Assembly (NCBI GenBank): GCA_037893245.1
Contig: JBAIAA010000117.1
Coordinates: 1,178,001-1,242,000, forward strand
DNA: 64,000 nt
Direction: 5' to 3'
Source of the DNA: Crossaster papposus
Taxonomy: Eukaryota > Echinodermata > Asteroidea > Velatida > Solasteridae
The notes under the pieces are model-generated. The model did no database searches, was not told the origin of the DNA, and saw only the letters and a program-made list of their open reading frames with translations. Positions 50,175 through 61,225 of the stretch are shown piece after piece. How positions within the stretch are numbered: the first letter of the stretch is position 1; each line of letters begins with the position of its first letter. The position numbers and the translations under genes are program-made.

Positions 50175-52320
50175 GCTGCTTCAGCGCAGGTTGATGTTGG
50201 CTCCCGATGTGGCAATATCCCACCTTATTCTTCTGCTGCTGCTGCTTCAGCGCAGGTTGATGTTGGCTCCAGATGTGGCAATAATCCACCTTATTCTTAT
50301 CCTGCTGCTGCTTCAGCGCAGGCCGATGGTGGCTCCAGATGTGGCAATATTCCACCTTATTCTTCTGCTGCTGCTACTTCAGCGCAGGTTGATGTTGGCT
50401 CCAGATATGGCAATATTCCACCTTGTTTTTCTGCTGCTGCTGCTTCAGCGCAGGTTCATGTTGGAGATGTAGCAATAATCCACTATATTCTTCTCCTGCT
50501 GCTTCAGCGCAGGTTGATGTTGGCTCCAGATGTGACGACATTCCTCTTCATTCTTCTGCTGCTGCTGCTTCTTCAGTGCAGGTTGATGTTGGTTCCAGAT
50601 GTAGTAATATTTCACCTTATTTTTCTCCTGCTGCTTCGCGCAGGTTGATGTTGGCTCCAGATGTGGAAATATTTCACCTTATTCCTCTCCTGCTGCTTCA
50701 GGGCAGGTTGATGTTCGCTCCAGATGTGGCAATATTCCACCTGATTCTTCTCCTGCTGCTGCTTCAGCGGAGGCCGATGGTGGCTCCAGATGTGGCAATA
50801 ATCCACCTTATTCTTCTGCTGTTGCTACTTCAGCGCAGTTTGATGTTGGCTCCAGATGTGGCAATATTCCACCTTATTCTTCTCCTGCTGCTTCAGGGCA
50901 GGTTCATGTTGGCTCCAGATGTGGCAATATTCCACCTTATTCTTCTCCTGCTGCTGCTTCAGCGCAGTTTGGGGTTGGCCCGAGATGTGACAATATTCCA
51001 CCTTGTTCTTCTCCTGCTGCTTCAGCGCAGGTTGATGTTGGCTCCAGATGTGGCAATAATCCACCTTATTCTTTTCCTGCTGCTGCTTCAGCGGAGGCCG
51101 ATGGTGGCCCCAGATGTGGCAATATTCCACCTTATTCTTCTGCTGCTGCTACTTCAGCGCAGGTTGATGTTGGCTCCCGATGTGGCAATATTTCACCTTA
51201 TTCTTCTGCTGCTGCTGCTTCAGCGCAGGTTGATGTTGGCTCCAGATGTGGCAATAATCCACCTTATTCTTCTCCTGCTGCTGCTTAAGCGGAGGCCGAT
51301 GGTGGCCCCAGATGTGGCAATATTCCACCTTATTCTTCTGCTGCTGCTACTTCAGCGCAGGTTGATGTTGGAGATGTTGCAATAATCCACTCTATTCTTC
51401 TCCTGCTGCTACAGCGCAGGTTGATGTTGGCTCCCGATGTGGCAATATCCCACCTTATTCTTCTGCTGCTGCTGCTTCAGCGCAGGTTGATGTTGGCTCC
51501 AGATGTGGCAATAATCCACCTTATTCTTATCCTGCTGCTGCTTCAGCGCAGGCCGATGGTGGCTCCAGATGTGGCAATATTCCACCTTATTCTTCTGCTG
51601 CTGCTACTTCAGCGCAGGTTGATGTTGGCTCCAGATATGGCAATATTCCACCTTGTTTTTCTGCTACTGCTGCTTCAGCGCAGGTTCATGTTGGAGATGT
51701 TGCAATAATCCACTATATTCTTCTCCTGCTGCTTCAGCGCAGGTTGATGTTGGCTCCAGATGTGACGACATCCCTCTTCATTCTTCTGCTGCTGCTGCTT
51801 CTTCAGTGCAGGTTGATGTTGGTTCCAGATGTAGTAATATTTCACCTTATTTTTCTCCTGCTGCTTCGCGCAGGTTGATGTTGGCTCCAGATGTGGAAAT
51901 ATTTCACCTTATTCCTCTCCTGCTGCTTCAGGGCAGGTTGATGTTCGCTCCAGATGTGGCAATATTCCACCTGATTCTTCTCCTGCTGCTGCTTCAGCGG
52001 AGGCCGATGGTGGCTCCAGATGTGGCAATAATCCACCTTATTCTTCTGCTGTTGCTACTTCAGCGCAGTTTGATGTTGGCTCCAGATGTGGCAATATTCC
52101 ACCTTATTCTTCTCCTGCTGCTGCTTCAGCGCAGTTTGGGGTTGGCCCGAGATGTGACAATATTCCACCTTGTTCTTCTCCTGCTGCTTCAGCGCAGGTT
52201 GATGTTGGCTCCAGATGTGGCAATAATCCACCTTATTCTTCTCCTGCTGCTGCTTCAGCGGAGGCCGATGGTGGCCCCAGATGTGGCAATATTCCACCTT
52301 ATTCTTCTGCTGCTGCTACT
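50175..52320. repeat. Two copies of a 1230-bp block, second with a deletion
   Basis: Bases from about 50175 match from 51405 at an offset of 1230. The second copy lacks one 63-bp unit after about 52115, because the GGGCAGGTTCATG unit present at 50897 is missing. The ATTCCACCTTGTTTTTCTGC and TTCGCGCAGG markers occur in both. Confidence 0.65.
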
Positions 52321-54435
52321 TCAGCGCAGGTTGATGTTGGATCCCGATGTGGCAATATTTCACCTTATTCTTCTGCTGCTGCTGCTTCAGCGCAGGTTGA
52401 TGTTGGCTCCAGATGTGGCAATAATCCACTTTATTCTTCTCCTGCTGCTGCTTCAGGGCAGGCCGATGGTGGCTCCAGATGTGGCAATATTCAACCTTAT
52501 TTTTCTGCTGCTGCTACTTCAGCGCAGGTTGATGTTGGAGATGTTGCAATAATCCACTATATTCTTCTCATGCTTCTTCAGCGCAGGTTGATGTTGGTTC
52601 CAGATGGAGTAATATTTCACCTTATTTTTCTCCTACTGCTTCAGCGCAGTTTGGGGTTGGCCCAAGATGTGACAATATTACACCTTGTTCTTCTGCTGCT
52701 GCTTCAGCGCAGGTCGATGTTGGCTCTAGATGTGGCAATAATCCACCTTATTCTTATCCTGCTGCTGCTTCAGCGGAGGCCGATGGTGGCCCCAGATGTG
52801 GCAATATTCCACCTTATTCTTCTGCTGCTGCTACTTCAGCGCAGGTTGATGGTGGCTCCAGATGTTGCAATATTCCACCTTATTCTTCTGCTGCTGCTGC
52901 TTCAGCGCAGCTTGATGTTGGAGATGTTGCAATAATCCACTCTATTCTTCTCCTGCTGCTTCAGCGCAGGTTGATGTTGGCTCCCGATGTGGCAATATTC
53001 CACCTTATTCTTCTGGTGCTGCTGCTTCAGCGCAGGTTGATGTTGGCTCCAGATGTGGCAATAATCCACCTTATTCTTCTCCTGCTGATGCTTCAGCGCA
53101 GGCCGATGGTGGCTCCAGATGTGGCAATATTCCACCTTATTCTTATACTGCTGCTACTTCAGCGCAGGTTGATGTTGGCTCCAAATATGGCAATATTACA
53201 ACTTGTTTCTCTACTGCTGCTGCTTCAGCGCAGGTTGATGTTGGAGATGTTGCAATAATCCACTATATTCTTCTCCTGCTGCTTCAGCGCAGGTTGATGT
53301 TGGCTCCAGATGTGGCAATATTCCACCTTATTCTTCTTCTGCTGCTGCTTCAGTACAGGTTGATGTTGACTCAAGATGTAGCAATATTCCACCTTATTCT
53401 TCTCCTGCTGCTTCGAGCAGGTTGATGTTGGCTCCAGATGTGGCAATATTCCACCTTATTCTTCCCCTGCTGCTTCAGGGCAGGTTGATGTTCGCTCCAG
53501 ATGTGGCAATATTCCACCTGATTCTGCTCATGCTGCTGCTTCATCGGAGGCCGATGGTGGCTCCAGATGTGGCAATAATCCACCTTATTCTTCTGCTGCT
53601 GCTACTTCAGCGCAGGTTGATGTTGGCTCCAGATGTGGAAATATTCCACCTTATTCCTCTCCTGCTGCTGCTTCAGCGCAGGTTGATGTTGGAGATGTTG
53701 CAATAATCCACTATATTCTTCTCCTGCTGCCCCCGCGCAGGTTGATGTTGGCTCCAGATGTGGCAATATTCGACCTTATTCTTCTGCTGCTGCTGCTTCA
53801 GTACAGGTTGATGTTGACTCAAGATGTGACAATATTCCACCTTATTCTTCTCCTGCTGCTTCAGCGCAGGTTGATGTTGGCTCCAGATGTGACGACATTC
53901 CTCTTCATTCTTCTGCTGCTGCTGCTTCAGTGCAGGTTGATGTTGGTTCCAGATGTAGTAATATTTCACCTTATTTTTTTCCTGCTTTTCGAGCAGGTTG
54001 ATGTTGGCTCCAGATGTGGCAATATTCCTCCTTATTCTTCTCCTGCTGCTTCAGGGCAGGTTGATGTTCGCTCCAGATGTGGCAATATTCCACCTGAATC
54101 TTCTCCTGCTGCTGCTTCAGCGGAGGCCGATGGTGGCTCCAGATGTGGCAATAATCCACCTTATTCTTCTGCTGCTGCTACTTCAGCGCAGGTTGATGTT
54201 GGCTCCAGATGTGGCAATATTCCACCTTATTCTTCTCCTGCTGCTGCTTCAGCGCAGGTTGATGTTGGAGATGTTGCAATAATCCACTATATTCTTCTCA
54301 TGCTGCTTCAGCGCAGGTTGATGTTGGCTCCAGATGTGGCAATATTCGACCTTATTCTGCTGCTGCTGCTGCTTCAGCGCAGGTTGATGTTGGCTCCAGG
54401 TGTGACGACATTACTCTTCATTCTTCTGCTGCTGC

Positions 54436-54490
54436 TGCTTCACCTTATTTTTCTCCTGCTGCTTCGAGCAGGTGGATGTTGGCTCCAGAT
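54436..54490. repeat. Fused, shortened satellite unit
   Basis: The GACGACATTCC unit runs directly into the tail of the TAGTAATATTT unit at GCTGCTTC|ACCTTATTTTTCTCC near 54441. About 50 bp that normally join the two (GTGCAGG through TATTTC) are missing. The same junction recurs near 56460 and 57393. Confidence 0.6.
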
Positions 54491-55911
54491 GTGGCAATAT
54501 TCCACCTGATTCTTCTCCTGCTGCTGCTTCAGCGGAGGCCGATGGTGGTTCCAGATTTGGCAATAATCCACCTTATTCTTCTGCTGCTGCTACTTCAGCG
54601 CAGGTTGATGTTGGCTCCAGATGTGGCAATATTCCACCCTATTCCTCTCCTGCTGCTGCTTCAGCGCAGGTTGATGTTGGAGATGTTGCAATAATCCACT
54701 ATATTCTTCTCCTGCTGCTCCCGCGCAGGTTGATGTTGGCTCCAGATGTGGCAATATTCGACCTTATTCTTCTGCTGCTGCTGCTTCAGTACAGGTTGAT
54801 GTTGACTCAAGATGTGGCAATATTCCACCTTATTCTTCTCCTGCTGCTTCAGCGCAGGTTGATGTTGGCTCCAGATGTGACGACATTCCTCTTCATTCTT
54901 CTGCTGCTGCTGCTTCAGTGCAGGTTGATGTTGGTTCCAGATGTAGTAATATTTCACCTTATTTTTCTCCTGCTGCTTCGAGCAGGTTGATGTTGGCTCC
55001 AGATGTGGCAATATTCCACCTTATTCTTCTCCTGCTGCTTCAGGGCAGGTTGATGTTGGCTCCAGATGTGGCAATATTCCACCTTGTTTTTCTGCTGCTG
55101 CTGCATCAGCGCAGGTTGATGTTGGAGATGTTGCAATATTTCACCTTATTCTTCTGCTGCTGATGCTTCAGCGCAGGTTGATGTTGGCTCCAGATGTGGC
55201 AATAATCCACCTTATTCTTCTTCTGCTGCTGCTTCAGCGCAGGCCGATGGTGGCTCCAGATGTGGCAATATTCCACCTTATTCTTCTGCTGCTGCTGCTT
55301 CAGTGTAAGGTTGATGTTGGTTCCAGATGTAGTAATATTTCACCTTATTTTTCTCCTGCTGCTTCGAGCAGGTTGATGTTGGCTCCAGATGTGGCAATAT
55401 TCCACCTTATTCATCTCATGCTGCTTCAGGGCAGGTTGATGTTCGCTCCAGATCTGGCAATATTCCACCTGATTCTTCTCTTGCTGCTGCTTCAGAGGAG
55501 GCCGATGGTGGCTCCAGATGTGGCAATAATCCACCTTATTCTTCTGCTGCTGCTACTTCAGCGCAGGTTGATGTTGGAGATGTTGCAATAATCCACTATA
55601 TTCTTCTCATGCTGCTTCAGCGCAGGTTGATGTTAGCTCCAGATGTGGCAATATTCGACCTTATTCTTCTGCTGCTGCTGCTTCAGTACAGGTTGATGTT
55701 GACTCAAGATGTGGCAATATTCCACCTTATTATTCTCCTGCTGCTTCAGCGCAGGTTGATGTTGGCTCCAGATGTGACGACATTCCTCTTAATTCTTCTG
55801 CTGCTGCTGCTTCAGTGCAGGTTGATGTTGGTTCCAGATGTAGTAATATTTCACCTTATTTTTCTCCTGCTGCTTCGAGCAGGTTGATGTTGGCCCCAGA
55901 TGTGGCATTAT

Positions 55912-57778
55912 TCCACCTGATTCTTCTCCTGCTGCTGCTTCAGCGGTGGCCGATGGTGGTTCCAGATGTTGCAATAATCCACCTTATTCTTCTGCTGCTG
56001 CTACTTCAGCGCAGGTTGATGTTGGCTCCAGATGTGGCAATATTCCACCTTATTCTTCTCCTGCTGCTTCAGGGCAGGTTGATGTTCGCTCCAGATGTGG
56101 CAATATTCCACCTGAATCTTCTCCTGCTGCTGCTTCAGCGGAGGCCGATGGTGGCTCCAGATGTGGCAATAATCCACCTTATTCTTCTGCTGCTGCTACT
56201 TCAGCGCAGGTTGATGTTGGCTCCAGATGTGGCAATATTCCACCTTATTCTTCTCCTGCTGCTGCTTCAGCGCAGGTTGATGTTGGAGATGTTGCAATAA
56301 TCCACTATATTCTTCTCATGCTGCTTCAGCGCAGGTTGATGTTGGCTCCAGATGTGGCAATATTCGACCTTATTCTGCTGCTGCTGCTGCTTCAGCGCAG
56401 GTTGATGTTGGCTCCAGGTGTGACGACATTCCTCTTCATTCTTCTGCTGCTGCTGCTTCACCTTATTTTTCTCCTGCTGCTTCGAGCAGGTTGATGTTGG
56501 CTCCAGATGTGGCAATATTCCACCTGATTCTTCTCCTGCTGCTGCTTCAGCGGAGGCCGATGGTGGTTCCAGATTTGGCAATAATCCACCTTATTCTTCT
56601 GCTGCTGCTACTTCAGCGCAGGTTGATGTTGGCTCCAGATGTGGCAATATTCCACCTTGTTTTTCTGCTGCTGCTGCATCAGCGCAGGTTGATGTTGGAG
56701 ATGTTGCAATATTTCACCTTATTCTTCTGCTGCTGATGCTTCAGCGCAGGTTGATGTTGGCTCCAGATGTGGCAATAATCCACCTTATTCTTCTTCTGCT
56801 GCTGCTTCAGTACAGATTGGGGTTGGCCCGAGATGTGACAATATTCCACCTGATTCTTCTCCTGCTGCTGCTTCAGCGGTGGCCGATGGTGGTTCCAGAT
56901 GTTGCAATAATCCACCTTATTCTTCTGCTGCTGCTACTTCAGCGCAGGTTGATGTTGGCTCCAGATGTGGCAATATTCCACCTTATTCTTCTCCTGCTGC
57001 TTCAGGGCAGGTTGATGTTCGCTCCAGATGTGGCAATATTCCACCTGAATCTTCTCCTGCTGCTGCTTCAGCGGAGGCCGATGGTGGCTCCAGATGTGGC
57101 AATAATCCACCTTATTCTTCTGCTGCTGCTACTTCAGCGCAGGTTGATGTTGGCTCCAGATGTGGCAATATTCCACCTTATTCTTCTCCTGCTGCTGCTT
57201 CAGCGCAGGTTGATGTTGGAGATGTTGCAATAATCCACTATATTCTTCTCATGCTGCTTCAGCGCAGGTTGATGTTGGCTCCAGATGTGGCAATATTCGA
57301 CCTTATTCTGCTGCTGCTGCTGCTTCAGCGCAGGTTGATGTTGGCTCCAGGTGTGACGACATTCCTCTTCATTCTTCTGCTGCTGCTGCTTCACCTTATT
57401 TTTCTCCTGCTGCTTCGAGCAGGTTGATGTTGGCTCCAGATGTGGCAATATTCCACCTGATTCTTCTCCTGCTGCTGCTTCAGCGGAGGCCGATGGTGGT
57501 TCCAGATTTGGCAATAATCCACCTTATTCTTCTGCTGCTGCTACTTCAGCGCAGGTTGATGTTGGCTCCAGATGTGGCAATATTCCACCTTGTTTTTCTG
57601 CTGCTGCTGCATCAGCGCAGGTTGATGTTGGAGATGTTGCAATATTTCACCTTATTCTTCTGCTGCTGATGCTTCAGCGCAGGTTGATGTTGGCTCCAGA
57701 TGTGGCAATAATCCACCTTATTCTTCTTCTGCTGCTGCTTCAGTACAGATTGGGGTTGGCCCGAGATGTGACAATATT
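55912..57778. repeat. Two tandem copies of a 933-bp higher-order repeat
   Basis: Bases about 55912-56844 and 56845-57778 are nearly identical. Both carry the GGTGGCCGATGGTGG unit, the fused short unit with GCTTCACCTTATTTTTC, and the GCTGATGCTTCAGCG unit. The second copy ends where ATTCCACCTG becomes ATTCCACCTTG. Confidence 0.8.
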
Positions 57779-58845
57779 CCACCTTGTTCTTCTCCTGCTG
57801 CTTCAGCGCAGGTTGATGTTGGCTCCAGTTGTGTCAATAATCCACCTTATTCTTCTCCTGCTGCTGCTTCAGCGGATGCCGATGGTGGCCCCAGATGTGG
57901 CAATATTCCACCTTATTCTTCTGCAGCTGCTACTTCAGCACAGGTTGATGTTGGCTCCAGATGTGGCAATATTCCACATTAGTCTTCTGCTGCTACTGCT
58001 TCAGCGCAGTTTGGGGTTGGAGATGTTGCAATAATCCACCATATTTTTCTCCTGCTGCTTCAGCGCAGGTTGATGTTGGCTCCAGATGTGGTAATATTCC
58101 ACCTTATTCTTCTGCTGCTGCTACTTCAGCGCAGTTTCGGGTTGGCCCGAGATGTGACAATATTCCACCTTGTTCTTCTCCTGCTGCTTCAGCGCAGGTT
58201 GATGTTGGCTCCAGATGTGGCAATAATCCACCTTATTCTTCTCCTGCTGCTGCTTCAGCGGAGGCCGATGGTGGCCCCAGATGTGGCAATATTCCACCTT
58301 ATTCTTCTGCAGCTGCTACGTCAGCGCAGGTTGATGTTGGCTCCAGATGTGGCAATATTCCACCTTAGTCTTCTGCTGCTACTGATTCAGCGCAGCTTGA
58401 TGTTGGAGATGTTGCAATAATCCACTCTATTCTTCTCCTGCTGCTTCAGCGCAGGTTGATGTTGGCTCCCGATGTTGCAATATTCCACCTTATTCTTCTG
58501 CTGCTGCTGCTTCAGCGCAGGTTGATGTTGGCTCCAGATGTGGCAATAATCCACCTTATTATTCTCCTGCTGCTGCTTCAGCGCAGGCCGATGGTGGCTC
58601 CAGATGTGGCAATATTCCACCTTATTCTTCTGCTGCTGCTACTTCAACGCTGGTTGATGTTGGCTCCATATGTGGCAATATTACACGTTGTTTTTCTGCT
58701 GCTGCTGCTTCAGCGCAGTTTGATGTTGGAGATGTTGCAATAATCCACTATATTTTTCTCATGCTGCTTCAGCGAAGGTTGATGTTTGCTCCAAATGTGG
58801 TAATATTCCACCTTATTCTTCTGCTGCTGCTGCTTCAGCGCAGGT

Positions 58846-61225
58846 TGATGTTGGCTCCAGATGTGGCAATAATCCACCTTATTCTTCTCCTGCTGCTGCT
58901 TCAGCGGAGGCCGATGGTGGCCCCAGATGTGGCAATATTCAACCTTATTCTTCTGCAGCTGCTACTTCAGCGCAGGTTGATGTTGGCTCCAGATGTGGCA
59001 ATATTCCACCTTTTTCTTCTGGTGCTGCTGCTTCAGCGCAGGTTGATGTTGGCTCCAGATGTGGCAATAATCCACCTTATTCTTCTCCTGCTGCTGCTTC
59101 AGCGCAGGCCGATGGTGGCTCCAGATGTGGCAATATTCCACCTTATTCTTCTGCTGCTACTGCTTCAGCGCAGCTTGATGTTGGAGATGTTGCAATAATC
59201 CACTCTATTCTTCCCCTGCTGCTTTAGCGCAGGTTGATGTTGGCTCCGGATGTGGCAATAATCCACCTTATTCTTCTCCTGCTGCTGCTTCAGCGGAGGC
59301 CGATGGTGGCCCCAGATGTGGCAATATTCAACCTTATTCTTCTGCAGCTGCTACTTCAGCGCAGGTTGATGTTGGCTCCAGATGTGGCAATATTCCACCT
59401 TTTTCTTCTGGTGCTGCTGCTTCAGCGCAGGTTGATGTTGGCTCCAGATGTGGCAATAATCCACCTTATTCTTCTCCTGCTGCTGCTTCAGCGCAGGCCG
59501 ATGGTGGCTCCAGATGTGGCAATATTCCACCTTATTCTTCTGCTGCTACTGCTTCAGCGCAGCTTGATGTTGGAGATTTTGCAATAATCCACTCTATTCT
59601 TCTCCTGCTGCTTCAGCGCAGGTTGATGTTGGCTCCAGATGTGGCAATATTCCACCTTATTCTTCTCCTGCTGCTTCAGGGCAGGTTGATGTTCGCTCCA
59701 GATGTGGCAATATTCCACCTGATTCTTCTCCTGCTGCTGCTTCAGCGGAGGCCGATGGTGGCTCCAGATGTGGCAATAATCCACCTTATTCTTCTGCTGC
59801 TGCTACTTCAGCGCAGGTTGATGTTGGCTCCAGATGTGGCAATATTCCACCTTATTCTTCTCCTGCTGCTACTTCAGCGCAGGTTGATGTTGGCTCCAGA
59901 TGTGGCAATATTCCACCTTATTCTTCTGCTGCTGCTGCTTCAGCGCAGGTTGATGTTGGCTCCAGATGTGTCAATAATCCACCTTATTCTTCTCCTGCTG
60001 CTGCTTCAGCGCAGGCCGATGGTGGCTCCAGATGTGGCAATATTCCACCTTATTCTTCTGCTGCTGCTACTTCAGCGCATGTTGATGTTGGCTCCAGATG
60101 TGGCAATATTACACGTTGTTTTTCTGCTGCTGCTGCTTCAGCGCAGGTTGATGTTGGAGATGTTGCAATAATCCACCATATTTTTCTCCTGCTGCTTCAA
60201 CGCAGGTTGATGTTGGCTCCAGATGTGGTAATATTCCACCTTATTCTTCTGCTGCTGCTGCTTCAGTACAGGTTGATGTTGACTCAACATGTGGCAATAT
60301 TCCACCTTATTCTTATCCTGCTGCTTCAGCGCAGGTTGATGTTGGCTCCAGATGTGACGACATTCCTCTTCATTCTTCTGCTGCTGCTGCTTCAGCGCAG
60401 GTTGATGTTGGCTCCAGATGTGGCAATAATCCACCTTATTCTTCTCCTGCTGCTGCTTCAGCGGAGGCCGATGGTGGCCCCAGATGTGGCAATATTCCAC
60501 CTTATTCTTCTGCTGCTACTGCTTCAGCGCAGCTTGATGTTGGAGATGTTGCAATAATCCACTCTATTCTTCTCCTGCTGCTTTAGCGCAGGTTGATGTT
60601 GGCTCCAGACGTGGCAATAATCCACCTTATTCTTCTCCTGCTGCTGCTTCAGCGGAGGCCGATGGTGGCCCCAGATGTGGCAATATTCAACCTTATTCTT
60701 CTGCAGCTGCTACTTCAGCGCAGGTTGATGTTGGCTCCAGATGTGGCAATATTCCACCTTTTTCTTCTGCTGCTGCTGCTTCAGCGCAGGTTGATGTTGG
60801 CTCCAGATGTGGCAATAATCCACCTTATTCTTCTCCTGCTGCTGCTTCAGCGCAGGCCGATGGTGGCTCCAGATGTGACAATATTCCACCTTATTCTTCT
60901 GCTGCTACTGCTTCAGCGCAGCTTGATGTTGGAGATGTTGCAATAATCCACTCTATTCTTCTCCTGCTGCTTCAGCGCAGGTTGATGTTGGCTCCAGATG
61001 TGGCAATATTCCACCTTATTCTTCTCCTGCTGCTTCAGGGCAGGTTGATGTTCGCTCCAGATGTTGCAATATTCCACCTGATTCTTCTCCTGCTGCTGCT
61101 TCAGCGGAGGCCGATGGTGGCTCCAGATGTGGCAATAATCCACCTTATTCTTCTGCTGCTGCTACTTCAGCGCAGGTTGATGTTGGCTCCAGATGTGGCA
61201 ATATTCCACCTTATTCTTCTCCTGC
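58846..61225. repeat. Duplicated satellite segments, offsets 387 and 1359 bp
   Basis: About 58846-59200 recurs at 59233-59587 (offset 387), and about 59234-59860 recurs at 60593-61220 (offset 1359). Shared markers are ATTCAACCTTATTCTTCTGC, GCAGCTGCTACTTCAG and CACCTTTTTCTTCTG. Confidence 0.6.
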
